A stretch of DNA of 64,000 bases from Favolaschia claudopus (GCA_037176885.1 JAWWNJ010000238.1:124001-188000); one strand, 5' to 3'; numbered from the stretch's first letter, positions 46,851 through 58,639 are shown. Program-made: numbers and translations. Notes: a model not told the origin generated them from the letters alone.

Positions 46851-48891
46851 ATGAGTTGGTGGTAAGCAGGCAAGAACCGGGAGCTCACCTATTCTGATCC
46901 GGTAACTTCCGAAGTAATGGGTGACTTCGAACGACCATGGTCAAGATTTTTCAAATCGATAGGTTCTTTCCAGCTGACTCGAAACCCTCAGCATCGACTT
47001 GGACGTGCTCGAAATTGAGCAAGACATCTTCTTGTACGAGTCGACGGCTGAATTGAGGACTCGGAAGAGCAGAACGCTTCAAAACAAACTTGCTTCAATC
47101 TCTCGTCTTCCCTCGGAAATTCTGGCCGAAATCTTTGTCTACTGCGTCCCAACTTCTATTAGCGGGCTGCGTAGCGATTTACAATGGATAAATCCCATCC
47201 GTGTCTGTAGTCATTGGCGCAACGTTGCACTCGCCTGCCCCGATTTTTGGACCACACTGATGTTTTGGAGACCGAACTCGATATCAGTGTCGCTCATGCG
47301 TTCACGGATGGCCCCTCTGGTAGCTCGAATGGATCTCGACGAGGACCACAATCTTTTTCCAGAAATCATTTTGCTCGAGCATGCCCCACGGCTACGAACC
47401 TTCGAAGTTTACTCTTCACAACCAGAGAACCTTGCTCCGTTTTTGGCCGTGTTGGAGTACGCTGGTCCTGCACCCCTCCTCATCGATGTGTGCATCGTAA
47501 ACGATGGCTTGCGTGGCCTATGGTTACCGGGAAATCTCTTTGGTAGAGCAGAAACAGTTGAGACAAGGAAACCCGGGATACAACTCGGTCGACTACATCT
47601 TGAAAGCTGTGCCTTTCCTTGGGACTCCATGTGGTATTCACGTCTTACACAACTTGAGCTGTCCAACATTCTTACCCCTCAACTACCTACAATGGATGCT
47701 TTTTTGAGTGTTCTCAGGACATCTCCGGGTCTCCAGATACTTACCGTGACTGGTCGCTGTCCGTCTTACTCATCCTCATCTTCCCCCTCACACGACGCCA
47801 TCGTACATCTTCCCCACCTCACCTCGCTGACCCTCAGCGGTTCTGCCTTGGCGTGCAGCGGTTTGCTGGACTATCTCGCCCTTCCATTGCTAGTGTCCAT
47901 CGATATCTCGTGTTCCATCCCGGCCAAGCGCCCACCACGAGAAATCAATGCTGTCCAGGACCGTCTCGTTACCCAGTTGACCCAAAATCTTCCGCCAAAC
48001 TGGCACGACACATTGCATGTCAATTATGAACGCAGCTTTCAATATTCACTGTCTAACTCAACTCGGTCCACATGTCGTCGCAGCCTTTGGTTCAGGAGCG
48101 GCTTCATGATCGAAGAGTGGCCCAGCTTATTGCGCATAACAGACATCATTGGGTCCTGTCTCGATCTCTCCAATATCACGACGCTAGATCTTTGCGATAT
48201 GCCTCAAGTCAGTGTCCCACGCACACACGACCCCAATGTAATTTTGCGCTTCCACTCCTGCCTATCCTTGTGGGACGACATGGGACGGGCTCTCCCCTGC
48301 CTAACGGTACTGCATCTTCGCAGCTCATTCATCGGCACCCTCCTTGAATTCCTCATCGCACAGGCCATGCTCCTCATCGGAGTAAGTCACTATAGGTCAC
48401 CCTTTCATGCCACCACGCGCGGGTACCCTGCCTTTCGCGACCCCGACACAGTATTTGAGCACGCTTGGCCCACTCTGCGGTGTATAGTTCTAGACGATAT
48501 TAATATCGACGTACCGCGGAATCCCGCCGGAACGACACGGGGGGAATTGATGCGCACGCTGCTCTGGGCGAGGCGCATAGGCGGTGCGCCTATCCAGCAA
48601 TTGGAGTTCGGCGACTCTTCCGATGTCGATGAAGACCAGGTAGCCAAGTTGGTGTTCTTTTCCGACGTTAGATGGGATGGAGAGCATTACAACATGCACT
48701 ATCCGTCCAATGATTCCGACGAGGAAGCCCTACGTGACTATGCAATTGCTATATTTACTCAGATGTATCATTCTCCCGAGACGGAGACGGATCGCGTCTC
48801 CATTCGGGATCCACTATACGCACGAGCGCTATCAATGGCCGAGGCAATTGCGAGCACCTCTACTATAGTCAATAAGAAAGAATCAACCTGA
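46851..48891 (+). CDS. F-box protein, large basidiomycete family (F-box 1)
   Basis: A long exon from 46992 encodes about 630 residues: DVLEIEQDIFLYESTAELRT, the F-box RLPSEILAEIFVYCVPTS with VCSHWRNVALACPDFWTTL, and an LRR-like body ending DYAIAIFTQMYHSP. No ATG lies in frame before the F-box, and the frame is closed by a stop at 46975. A splice from a mini-exon at 46851-46861 (ATGAGTTGGTG, donor GTAAGC, acceptor CCCTCAG) restores a start in frame; this is my inference. The paralogue at 54820 has ATG where this gene has TTG (46999). Likely an SCF substrate adaptor. Confidence 0.7.
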
Positions 48892-49264
48892 TCCTATGCT
48901 TAGTAGTATTCTTCATTTTCGAGTCATCAATGTCAACACCAAATTTCCTTTTTGGGCTGCTAGGACGAGGATTTATTCCATTTTGGGATGGACAGGATCG
49001 CGAGATTGAATAGACACAAAATACTCCGAGAAGCAATCATTCGTCAAGGGACTATTTGAGACCTCGTTATTCCCAAACAAACTCAGTTCGAAGACGCCGG
49101 CATGAACCACAACTTGAGCGAATATCAATCAAGGAAATTAGTGCCATATCGGTCCCGTTGCAAACGCAGGAGGGTGGGGAAACCAAGACGCAACTTGCAT
49201 AATATCAAACACACTTGAGATATGAATCTAGGTACAAGGTTAAACGTAGAATCTACGTAGAACA
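48892..49264. other. Convergent spacer with shared motif
   Basis: Between two convergent F-box genes. At 48940-48985 it carries the recurring motif (minus strand ILVLAAQKGNL). No gene. Confidence 0.35.
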
Positions 49265-51154
49265 TCAGTTCTTCACGGCGCGACGATAATTGGCGGAAAC
49301 CATTTGCACAAAAGCTGTCACGGAATGCGCACGCAAATCGGCTGTAACTGTCGGCCATTCTGCCGCCTTTACATCAGACCACACGTCCGCATATCGTTCT
49401 AAAGGCGGTGAATTGCTCATTGACACGTTGGAGCAAGAATGAAGCTTCAACTGCCAGATGGGTAAGGTGCCAGGCTGCTCGGGGGCCCCTTCGCGCCGCG
49501 CCCACAGATACGCGCGAAGCAAATCGCCACAACATGGCTTCAGGAGATTATTCAAACCAGCCAAATCAATCTCATGGAGTTCAAGGCGTTGCAGCTTTGG
49601 CCACGCATGAGTGAGCGAGCCATCTGGACCGCGAAGGGGTAATCCACCCGACGACAGGTGGAAGCATGAGCGATGATGGCTGACGTTGATGAGGAGCATG
49701 GCTTGCGCGAGTATGAGGTCGAACAGTCCGCCTGGAAACGATTTGTATAGATGCAGAGTCTCTAGACGTGCGAGATTCCGACCCAAAGTGTCCCATAGAG
49801 ACACGGAGGAAATGAACATCGCGACACTACCGTCGGCGTCGCACATGGAAGGCATGGCAGGCAAAGAATCCAAGTGAAGTGTAGTGATATTGGATAAATT
49901 GAGGCAGCTGCGGATAGCCTGGGTAACTTTGAGGGTATTAGGCCAATGTGGCCGCCAACACGTATAGTGTGATTGGATACGAAGGGTGCGGGACCACTGC
50001 GTGTTGGCCGAATGACGAAGTGAGTATGTGAATGTGTTCCGACAATCTATGCTGGCAGTATCGTACTGTTCTGGGCCAAGGTCTTCCGAAAACATGGGGA
50101 TCAATTCCTCGCAGATGGATTTAGGGAATTCCCCCTTTCCACCACCATACACAATGGCTGAGGTGTTGATGATTGTAGAGGAGGGGACAATGAGGCAGCC
50201 CATTAGCCAGCAGAGGTACGAGGGATCATCCGTGATGTTCAACAGATTGAGGTGCGGCATTTCGAGATCGAAACCGTTGCCGACGACTGGGCAGGCATGG
50301 TACAGAGTAAGAGCCTGGAGGTTGGGAGATTTGGAGAGGACGTTCAGAAATGCGTCCATCTCGGGGCGCTGCTCCATATTTAGGTTGGACAGATGAAGCT
50401 CGGTGAGGTGGGAATACCAGAGCGAGTCTCTCCACGGAAACGCACAGCAATCCAGATGTAAGCGGATGCCTGATTGGCGTCCTGCTCTCCTGCTCTCGGA
50501 AACCTCCTTTCTTCTGAATAAGTCTCGTGGGAGCCAAACAGTGCATGCGGGATTGTCCAGATTCTCCGGGTATGAGTTGCTGTTCGTAATTTTGATGTCG
50601 TTTAAGTGCGGAGCGGCATCAGCATTCTTCAAGTTGGTCATGAAATTCGCGAGTAGGTCTCCCGGTCCAAGGATCTCTAGTGCTCCCAGTCGGACAGCGT
50701 TTTCGAGAAGGATGGGCTCGGGGGTGTTGTCGGTGTCCCGTAGTAGATCTGCTCGGATCACCAAAGGCGCCTTTTTCGAACGCGCCAACATGACCTGTGT
50801 CCATTTTGGACGAGACAATATAAGCGTGCTCCAGAATTCGGGGCAAGCGAGGGCGACGCTACGCCACTGGTGGCAGATGCGCGTAACATTCAGCCAGCTG
50901 AAGTCATCGTCCAACGAGGCGATCGAGGTGGGAATACAATGAACAAAGATATTGGCCATAATTTCGGCAGGAAGGTGGGAGATGGGAACAAGGGCGTTCT
51001 GACGCGTCCGCTGCGTGCGTTCTTCACGTTCTGCCGCAGACTCGGACACTGCAGAGACTTCATCAAAGTCGGAACTATGCATGGATGAGTGGATGGCGCG
51101 TGATTCTAATGACGGAAAGCGGTTTCGGATCCTGGAGCGGAGTCTGCTAGTCAA
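49265..51154 (-). CDS. F-box protein, same family (F-box 2)
   Basis: Single long exon, about 629 residues. Start at 51154 (MTSRLRSRIRN) or, by analogy with its relatives, at 51082 (MHSSDFDEV). F-box: ISHLPAEIMANIFVHCIPTS and ICHQWRSVALACPEFWSTLI. The LRR-like body shares blocks with F-box 1 and 3 (LHLDCCAFPWRDSLWYSHLT, CLNLSNITTLHLDSLPAM, ILAQAMLLINVSHHRS, LLRAYLWARREGAPEQ). No introns are needed. Probably a ubiquitin-ligase adaptor in a rapidly changing fungal family. Confidence 0.78.
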   Translation of the reverse strand: MTSRLRSRIRNRFPSLESRAIHSSMHSSDFDEVSAVSESAAEREERTQRTRQNALVPISHLPAEIMANIFVHCIPTSIASLDDDFSWLNVTRICHQWRSVALACPEFWSTLILSRPKWTQVMLARSKKAPLVIRADLLRDTDNTPEPILLENAVRLGALEILGPGDLLANFMTNLKNADAAPHLNDIKITNSNSYPENLDNPACTVWLPRDLFRRKEVSESRRAGRQSGIRLHLDCCAFPWRDSLWYSHLTELHLSNLNMEQRPEMDAFLNVLSKSPNLQALTLYHACPVVGNGFDLEMPHLNLLNITDDPSYLCWLMGCLIVPSSTIINTSAIVYGGGKGEFPKSICEELIPMFSEDLGPEQYDTASIDCRNTFTYSLRHSANTQWSRTLRIQSHYTCWRPHWPNTLKVTQAIRSCLNLSNITTLHLDSLPAMPSMCDADGSVAMFISSVSLWDTLGRNLARLETLHLYKSFPGGLFDLILAQAMLLINVSHHRSCFHLSSGGLPLRGPDGSLTHAWPKLQRLELHEIDLAGLNNLLKPCCGDLLRAYLWARREGAPEQPGTLPIWQLKLHSCSNVSMSNSPPLERYADVWSDVKAAEWPTVTADLRAHSVTAFVQMVSANYRRAVKN

Positions 51155-51487
51155 GTGAAGGCTAATGAATTGTCTATGGCGACAGCTTACTTGCAGAAAT
51201 GGCCTATTGTAACGGTCTTGACCTGATAAACTGTTCAGCTGCTAATTCTGAAAGAAAGAAGGAAGTTACAATTCAGCGAGAAGTTGTAATTAGAATCCTA
51301 TAATGGTTTCTCTTTTCTTGGAATATCTGAGGCAGAACTGGTATGAGATAGTGGCAAGAGGGAAAGGGGAGGCTGAGTCACACGTGGTGACATGGCCGGC
51401 GTGACCAGCGCGTCGCGTGCTTCTCCCTCCTCCGTCCACCTTGTAGCCCCAACTTGAGGGTTGGATATCGCCGTATCTCTAGTCGCT
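51155..51487. promoter_or_regulatory. Divergent promoter region, F-box 2 / VPS9
   Basis: 333 bp between divergent starts. No clear TATA box. Confidence 0.35.
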
Positions 51488-54254
51488 ATGGACCCAACAC
51501 CTACCGTCGAACCCGTGACAGAAGTTACTGTCAAATCTCCCGCTACAGGGTCTGAAAGCCCTAATCCATGGAGGACTGATACGGCCGATTCGACCCCGAA
51601 GGATGAACCGAGATCTGAGGAGAGCAGACCACTACACACCCCAGACCCAACGTTGCTAGACTCGTCTTTCACTGAAGGATTTCAAGCCGACTCTTCAGAT
51701 CTCAAACCCCGGGCCTCCGAGCAGGTTCTCCTTGAATTCGATCCTCTCGCTGACCGGGAAGAGGCAGCGGCCAGGGAGGCTTGGGAAAAGTCAGAGGCGC
51801 ATCCACCACCTCCAAGAACTCCGTCTCCCAGTCCTCCAACACCTCCCCTCAAAGATACTGAGCCATCTTCTCTGCAGCAGCCAGATGCTGCGCAGCAACC
51901 TTCAACTCCGTCGTCGTCCGTCTTCCCGTCCTTCACCGCGTTAGCCCGCTCTCTCGCCCTTCCTATTCGGTCCAAATCACGGTCACGACCAGGGTCGATG
52001 GATGTTGCGCGAGGGGTGCCATCACCTTCTACACTGTCGGCATTTGTTGAGCAACAAACTCAGCAGCCTCAGAACCGGGAATCGTCTACGCAAGCGCCGT
52101 CAAGCGCAGGCGAGACGAGCACCTCGGGTCGCAGTACACCGGGCACTTCAACATCGGAAGCGAGCAAAGGAGATCCTCCGTTCGATTTCCAAAAGTTTCT
52201 GGACCAGATGAAATCAAGGAACGCTGAGATTGTCGCCAAATATCTCAAATCGTATGCGATCCTACCCTTTCTCGATTCATCTTTTACCTGTTTTCGCTCA
52301 GATTTTTGAGCAACTTTGCGAAGCGAACTTTCACTGTAAGCGATCAGGTCAAAATAATAAACGACTTCCTTAACGTGAGTACTAGTCAAGCATACTGTTG
52401 TTCACCTTTAATGTTTTGACATCTCTGTAGTTCATAGTTAAACCGATGCGGGAGTCCGATATTTGGAAGAACGCTTCAGATGCAGAGTTCGACAATGCGC
52501 TAGAGGGCATGGAAAAACTTGTCATGAACCAACTTTATCAATTGTCAGTTTGTGTGCCGCAACTCATTGAAGCATATCTCAGGAAGCTGACTTGTCTCAA
52601 GTACTTTCACCCCTGCTGTAGCGGTCGCAGTTCCGCGCCGACAAATAACGGCCGACGATTTAGAGCGCGATAGAGTACTCTCACAACGGATAGCACTGTT
52701 CGGATGGATTACGGAGGCACATCTTGATATCCCGGTGGGCGAAGGAAGTAACGGCTTCCTGATGTTTGCGCAACAAGGTCTGTATAATGCAGGCTTACGA
52801 ACCCTATCCGCAACTCACGGCCAGCCATGTAGAGCTGCTCAAGGTCAATCACTATAAGGCCCCCCGGGACAAGCTTATCTGCATCCTCAATTGCTGCAAG
52901 GTCATCTTCGGTTTGCCCGCCCCCTCGTTTTCGATTTCTTCGGCTGAGATCATCCAGGCCTCATAAGACATCTGAAGAAGGAAGAGGGGGCGGATTCCTT
53001 CGTTCCAATACTAATCTATGTGGTGCTCAAGGCCAATCCTGAGCATCTTCTGTCGAATGTGGAGTGCGCATTTAAATTGTAAAAGACAATCATACGCTGA
53101 CACATTTTTCTCTGCAGATTTATCAATCGATTCAGAAATCCGGCCAAATTGCAAAGCGAAGCAGGATATTATCTGTCGAGTCTTGCAAGTCATCTTGAAG
53201 CCCTGCTTGTAGAAGACTAATTTGGTTCTTTCCAGATGGGCGCTGTTTCTTTCATCGAAACAATGGACCATACGTCTTTGTCGAACATCACTCAACCAGA
53301 TTTTGAGAGGTACGGCCGCTTCCAAACCAACAATTTATGCTGACCCAGTTTCCCAGAAATGTCGAAGAAGCTCTCCAATCTCTACCACCTGATTCCCCGG
53401 TCGTTCCCCATGCCATTCCCGTCGTTCCAACCACTCCAATCACTCCTACCACCCCACAGCGACCTGTATCGTCATCCTCCTCGCATGAAGGCGAGGAGTC
53501 TGCTGAACCTCTCGCTATCACGACACCTGTACAGACACTGACCGAGGATGCACGGCGGTTATTCCAGAAGACTGGAGACACAATATCGAAACCGCTAAAT
53601 GCGCTTGGTCGAATCTTCAATGAAGCGCTCGACAGCGCGGAGGGAAAGATGCAGTACCTCCCTGGACCTTTCGCGCCGTTTGAGCTCGGGCGGGAGAACC
53701 GCGCTCAGGCCCAACAACAAGGACAAGGCCCGCCACCGAACGTCCCGCATTGGAGCCATCCTGATGCAGCACGCCAACAGGGACAGCCGAACTATTACTT
53801 CAATAATGCCGAGGGTATCCCACAAACGCCTGCAGGGGAGGCTGGGTACCAGCCTCCAATACAGACGCCGTACAAGCAGCGCGTGCGGCGGATACCGTCT
53901 TCACCTGCGCCGTCGATCCTAGGCACACCGCCAGGAACGCCAGGCTACCACCAGGGCCCGCCGGACGAGACTCCTTCACGCATACCGCCAGGAGTGGCCC
54001 TCACACCGCCACGATTACAGTCGCTTGGTGTTGGGACAGGTGTGTCGAGGACGCCGACGCCGAATTTAGATCTGGCGGGGATACAGGCACAGATTGATTC
54101 GGCACACAACCATGCTGCGCAGGCGGCGCAGGAGACCCTTCTGCAGATTTTCCCTGGGGTAGAGCCCGAGATCGTTCAATGGGTATTAGATGCCAATGAG
54201 GGAGATTTGGGGAAGAGTATAGAGACGTTGTTGGAGATGAGTAGTGGAGAGTAG
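51488..54254 (+). CDS. VPS9: VPS9-domain Rab5 GEF with C-terminal CUE domain
   Basis: An endosomal guanine nucleotide exchange factor for Rab5/Vps21 with a ubiquitin-binding CUE domain, as in yeast Vps9. Residues 1-230 are Ser/Pro/Gln-rich. A helical bundle follows ([55 protein letters not shown]), then VPS9 core blocks: [88 protein letters not shown]. After a long disordered Pro-rich linker the CUE reads [20 protein letters not shown]...SIETLLEM. Start: first ATG (MDPTPTVEP). Several introns; all conserved blocks are in one joined frame. Confidence 0.9.
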
Positions 54255-54819
54255 TTGTAGGCAGCAATGCATTTGTTCGGATTCGAGCTCGCGACTGACG
54301 TCACATCTGTAACGCGCTTTTGCTTTGACCACGACCAGTTTGGTCACTGACTGTTAATCCTCATCTGTCCGCCCGCCGCTTGGGCTAGCTGGACGCCGTC
54401 ATTCTAACTCGTGCATGCAATCGAGAACGCTCAGAGTCAAAGTAGTTATCGCAATTGAATGACTCGAAAGCTGTGAAGTCGACTTCTAAGTTCTTGGGCC
54501 AGGTGCATCATTCTGGTAAGTAGTTGCATCTTAAACGCTTTCTCGCACCTCGTCAAAGGTCCCCGAAATCTTCTGCTAGACCCAGCCATTGTTTCCTGCC
54601 GCTTTGCATCATTCACCGGTAGATTTAACCCATCCCTGCATCAGACGCCTGAGTGGGAGGCATTGCTGGATATACAACTCTCCAGGATTACACGGTGAGC
54701 TTGTGTCCTGCTTCTGTGCGTACGGTATGACCCAATCCTTCATTCATAGCGATCCGCGCAGCAGGCGTTCAAGGCGGCGCCCCATCTTCCGCCGTCTTAT
54801 ACCGTGTCTCAACTCTACA
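54255..54819. other. Intergenic, F-box 3 upstream region
   Basis: No gene. An upstream ATG at 54727 is in frame with F-box 3 but the added residues are not shared by its relatives. Confidence 0.35.
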
Positions 54820-56625
54820 ATGAGTGTATTCGACATCGACGCGGATGGAGTCGTCCTTTTCGAATCAACTGCGGAACGGGACGCACGAGAGGCTCGGACT
54901 GAGTGGAATGCCCTCGTTCCTGTTGCGCGCTTGCCACCGGAAATCCTTGCAGCCGTTTTCGTTCGCTGCATTCCAACTTCTGTCTTCAAGCTCAAGAATG
55001 ATCTGAGCTGGTTGAATATCACCCGCGTCAGCAGAGCGTGGCGCGATATCGCGCTTGCTTGCCCCGATTTCTGGAGCACGCTTGTTTTCCACAGGCCGAT
55101 GTGGACGCCCGTCATGCTGGAGCGGTCGAAAATGGCTTCGCTGATCATTCGCTTGAATCTCAAGAAAGAGCACACCGTACCGGATTGTATACTTCTCGAC
55201 CACGCTTCGCGACTCGGGATCCTCGAAATCCGTTCTCCTCAACCGCAGCTTGAAGCCTTCTTCGCCACGTTGGAGCACGCGGGCGCAGCCCCGCGTCTAG
55301 AATGCGTCAAAGTCGTTAATACTTCGAAAAACAATCTTGAGGAGGGGGGTACGTGGCTACCCTCGAACATATTTAGGCGGTCCGAGGTACTTGAGAGCCG
55401 GAAAAATGGGGCGCAGCTAGGCGTGCAATTGCACCTCGAGTCGTGCGCCTTCCCGTGGGATTCTGGATGGTTCATTGGTCTGACAGATCTTCATCTGGAG
55501 AAAATTAACCTCGTCCAGCGGCCGACAATGGAGACATTCTTGGGCATTCTCGCGGGTTGCCCAAACCTTCGAGCTTTGACGATGATCCACTGTCCTCCGA
55601 CAACGCTACGCGGCTTCGTGGTCGAACTAGCTCATCTGAACACACTTACACTGCAGAGCGACTCGCCTATAGCGTCTCTGCGCCTTCTGGGTTACTTGGT
55701 GTTTCCTTCGTCAGCGATCCTCAATATCACCTTACGAGGAAATTACGATCAGCATCAAAAGACTTACAAGAGTCTGCTCACTATTTTCTGCAGAGCTCCC
55801 CCCGAGTTGTACGACACCCTTTGGTTTGAACAAACGGCTACTCATTTCTCATGCACTATCACCCACTCGGAGCATCGCGAGTGGTCTCGCACTGTAGGAA
55901 TCTTCGGGGCATTGCCGTATGTGGACGGCATCCACTTAATAGAGCTCGTGCGGGATCATCTCGATATATCCAACGTAAACACATTGCACCTTATGGGAAT
56001 GGATTCCCTCCCACCGCCTCCCCTCTACGACGTATACGAAGACGTTGCGCTGAATTCGACCTTGCTTTTGTGGGACACCTTGGGTCGTTCTCTCCACAAC
56101 GTCCACACTATCCATCTGCACCAAACCTTCCCGGCCTTATGGCTCGAGTTTCTGCTCACGCAGGCCATGCTCATCATCGGCGTCAGCCATCACAACTCGT
56201 GCTTTAATATTCCGATGCCGCCGCTACGTACGGTCAAGTATGGCTTACCATTGCCATTGAGGGATGCGGATGGCACCCTCAGACATGCGTGGGCCGGCAT
56301 GCGCAGGCTTTTTTTGCACGGTGTCGACTTGGAGAGCATGCCGAGCGACCATCCGCCGACGTGCCTCTCGAGGCTGCTTGCGCTGTTCTGGGCACGGCGG
56401 ACGGGCGGTGCGCCGATCTGGGGCTTGACGCTGGAAGGGTGTAGGAATGTGTCCTGGTACCGATTGGCTAATTTCAGACTTTTTGCGGATGTGAATTGTG
56501 AAGGCCGGTCGGAAGAAGATTGGGAGAATACTGGGGTTGAGGATTTGGTGTGTATTCGATCGTATTCGATCAATATCTTCGCGGAGGTTGCTGAGGTGGT
56601 TCGCAAACCTCGTCATGAGGATTGA
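54820..56625 (+). CDS. F-box protein, same family (F-box 3)
   Basis: Single exon, about 601 residues from ATG 54820 (MSVFDIDADGVVLFESTAER), chosen because this N-terminus aligns with F-box 1. F-box: ARLPPEILAAVFVRCIPTS and VSRAWRDIALACPDFWSTLV. The body shares LHLESCAFPWDSGWFIGLTD, LDISNVNTLHLMGMD, FLLTQAMLIIGVSHHNS and LLALFWARRTGGAPIWGLTL with F-box 1 and 2. The last 300 bp of the gene are repeated as a dead fragment just downstream. Confidence 0.8.
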   Translation: MSVFDIDADGVVLFESTAERDAREARTEWNALVPVARLPPEILAAVFVRCIPTSVFKLKNDLSWLNITRVSRAWRDIALACPDFWSTLVFHRPMWTPVMLERSKMASLIIRLNLKKEHTVPDCILLDHASRLGILEIRSPQPQLEAFFATLEHAGAAPRLECVKVVNTSKNNLEEGGTWLPSNIFRRSEVLESRKNGAQLGVQLHLESCAFPWDSGWFIGLTDLHLEKINLVQRPTMETFLGILAGCPNLRALTMIHCPPTTLRGFVVELAHLNTLTLQSDSPIASLRLLGYLVFPSSAILNITLRGNYDQHQKTYKSLLTIFCRAPPELYDTLWFEQTATHFSCTITHSEHREWSRTVGIFGALPYVDGIHLIELVRDHLDISNVNTLHLMGMDSLPPPPLYDVYEDVALNSTLLLWDTLGRSLHNVHTIHLHQTFPALWLEFLLTQAMLIIGVSHHNSCFNIPMPPLRTVKYGLPLPLRDADGTLRHAWAGMRRLFLHGVDLESMPSDHPPTCLSRLLALFWARRTGGAPIWGLTLEGCRNVSWYRLANFRLFADVNCEGRSEEDWENTGVEDLVCIRSYSINIFAEVAEVVRKPRHED

Positions 56626-57216
56626 TATCGAAGTCGATGTGTTGTAACTATGTCTTTTTCGTATAACTGAACTATCGACTCACAAACCTTAGGACACCCT
56701 ACACCATCCACTTGCACTTGGTCTTCCCGGCCTGATGGCTCGAGTTTCCAATGCTAACGCAGGCGATGCTCATCATCGGCGTCAGCCACCACCAGTCGTG
56801 CTTTGATATTCCGCTGCCGCCGCTGCTACGCGGTTAAACATGGCCTCCCATTGCCATTGAGGGTTCCGGAAGTCACACTCAGACATGCGTGGGTCAGCAT
56901 GCGCAGGCTTTTCCTGCACGATGTCGAGTTGGAGAGCATGCCGAACGACCATCCGCCGACGTGCCTCTCGAGGCTGCTTGCGCTGGTTTGGGCACGTATG
57001 CGTTATAATTCTGTCTTTCGTATATTACTTACTGAACATTATCAACTGACAAATTCATGCAACTTGGAGTGGCAAGTTTTTTTGGTCGAGTGACTCAAAT
57101 CAAATCCGCGTCGAACCTATTGCCCGCACAATACTCAGAGTTACTGAGCGTAAAAAAACACCAGAGCTTCGTGTGCTAGTTGATGTCGCGAATATGAAAA
57201 GCATTAACAGCACGAG
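56626..57216. other. Intergenic with F-box relic
   Basis: Contains the dead fragment at 56690-57000 and, after it, AT-rich sequence with no further gene before the end of the pantothenate synthetase gene. Confidence 0.4.
56690..57000 (+). pseudogene. Tandem 3' fragment of F-box 3
   Basis: Near copy of 56096-56400: TTCCCGGCCTGATGGCTCGA, GCGATGCTCATCATCGGCGT, CATCCGCCGACGTGCCTCTC and so on. It has frame changes (for example near CTGCTACGCGGTTAAAC) and ends abruptly at GGGCACG. It has neither a start nor an F-box and is surely dead. Confidence 0.85.
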
Positions 57217-58346
57217 CTACCGCAGTGACTCCAGACTGCCCAGTACGATATTATCAATTAAGCGAGTTTTCCCGATCCACATCGCGCCGCTCAACAGTAT
57301 GGGCGGCGAATTCGTCGAATTTGGCTCTGCGCAACGCACGTCTCCTAGCGGTTCCAAACTGTCCGAATCGTTGAACTCGATGTAGTCTAAGCGGATTTCC
57401 AGATCGCTATTGGCGGCAGCGGAAGCGGCTTCGCGGATGACCTCTGACGCGCGTTGGATGCATACGGACTTTGTTAGGCCGTCGGTCCATGCTTGCTCGG
57501 CGACTTTGAGGGCGCGGTAGAGCGCGGGCGCGGCGTTGCGGCCTTGTGGTGAGAGGTACGCGTTGCGGGAGGACAGCGCGAGGTTGGAGGTTGGGTCGCG
57601 GGCTGTGGGGACGATGTGGATGTTGTGGGGGGAGGGATGCGAGAGGAGGATGTCTCGGGAGAGGCGTTTGATAATGAGGCATTGTTGGATGTCTTTTTGC
57701 CCGAAGTACGCGTTGTCGGGCTGCGAGGGCGTTGAAATAGATGTGAAGAGGCATTGGCGAGGGACAAACCTCGACGGCATTGAATAGCTTTGTGACCACG
57801 GTTGCAACCCCTCGAAAGAAAGAAGGGCGGGTTTTGCCTTCCATTTGCGCGGAGTAGCCCTTGACTTCGATGAAGGTGCCCTGCTGAGCGGCGACATTCT
57901 GATCAATCCCCGAGGGATACATCTCCTGTACGGTGGGCAGGAAAACAGCTGATGTGGTTCGGATGATTGGATCGCTGGAAGAGGGTACGGAAACTGATTC
58001 TGCGCTCAAGACCTCGAGATCGCGCGGGAGGGTGCGCGGATATGTCGTGAGATCTTCGTGAGGCGCGAATTGAGCTGGGTTCACGAAGATGGAGAGGACG
58101 GTGAAGTCGTTCTCTGCCAGCGACTTCCGGACTGCATCAGATTCAATAAATTAGACACTTACAGAGTACGAGTAAATCGGGAAACCTACCAAGAGACATA
58201 TGACCGTCGTGGAGAGCGCCCATGGTTGGGACGAAGCCTACGGATTTGTTCTCGTTGCGAGCTGCTTGGCGCCATTGGCGGAAGGCGGCGACGGTGGTGA
58301 AGAGCGGGATGGAGGAGGAGGGGAGGACGATGGTGGTGGTGGACAT
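57217..58346 (-). CDS. PAN6: Pantothenate synthetase (pantoate-beta-alanine ligase)
   Basis: Joins pantoate and beta-alanine using ATP to make vitamin B5, the CoA precursor. Three or more exons: MSTTTIVLPSSSIPLFTTVA, VGFVPTMGALHDGHMSL (HIGH-like nucleotide motif), RKSLAENDFTVLSIFVNPAQ, LTTYPRTLPRDLEVLS, GTFIEVKGYSAQMEGKTRP and FFRGVATVVTKLFNAVE. Then, past an intron, PDNAYFGQKDIQQCLIIKRL and SSRNAYLSPQGRN (KMSKS-like SSRN), with LRLDYIEF-type sequence to the end. ATG 58346 is preferred over 58382 because a TATA word lies only a few bases before the latter. All catalytic blocks are present. Confidence 0.92.
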
Positions 58347-58382
58347 GGTGCGCAGGGAGATGCGAAGGGCGGGATGGAGCAT

Positions 58383-58639
58383 TGGTTATATAGTGGGTGA
58401 AGGATATTTGACGCTATCGTACCATAAATTGGCGGTTACAGTCATGGTCAAGGTAAAAGTGAGTTTGGCGTGTTTAACCTTGTTTTGCGATTACTGATTT
58501 AGAACCACCACCATTGCTCTGACCGCTTCTAAGTTGCATTAAGCCTCTACAGTCAGCTTTTCGTCGGCCCCCGCTCTACTGAAATCTTCAAACCCTGGGG
58601 CCTGTTTGTTGAGCTCCACCATCTTCTTTGGCCTAGTAC
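58383..58639. other. Pantothenate synthetase upstream flank
   Basis: No feature other than the TATA word listed separately. Confidence 0.3.
58386..58392 (-). promoter_or_regulatory. TATA box of pantothenate synthetase
   Basis: TATATAA on the minus strand, about 40 nt before the ATG at 58346. Confidence 0.45.

Larger units (their letters stand above)
44570..47070 (+). repeat. Inverted segmental duplication, arm 1
   Basis: This arm matches 59206-61775 in reverse orientation. In order it holds the MBL 3 pseudogene, SDR copy 1, a promoter block with similar sequence (GCATGTTTTCGAGTGATG, CGAATCGCTGGG) and the first coding part of an F-box gene up to GAATTGAGGAC, where similarity stops. The limits are approximate. 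Confidence 0.8.

Noticed and set aside
57407..58084. 225-codon minus-strand frame through the pantothenate synthetase gene
   Set aside because: Its first half is the true exon; the Arg/Pro-rich second half is read-through into the wrong frame after the intron.
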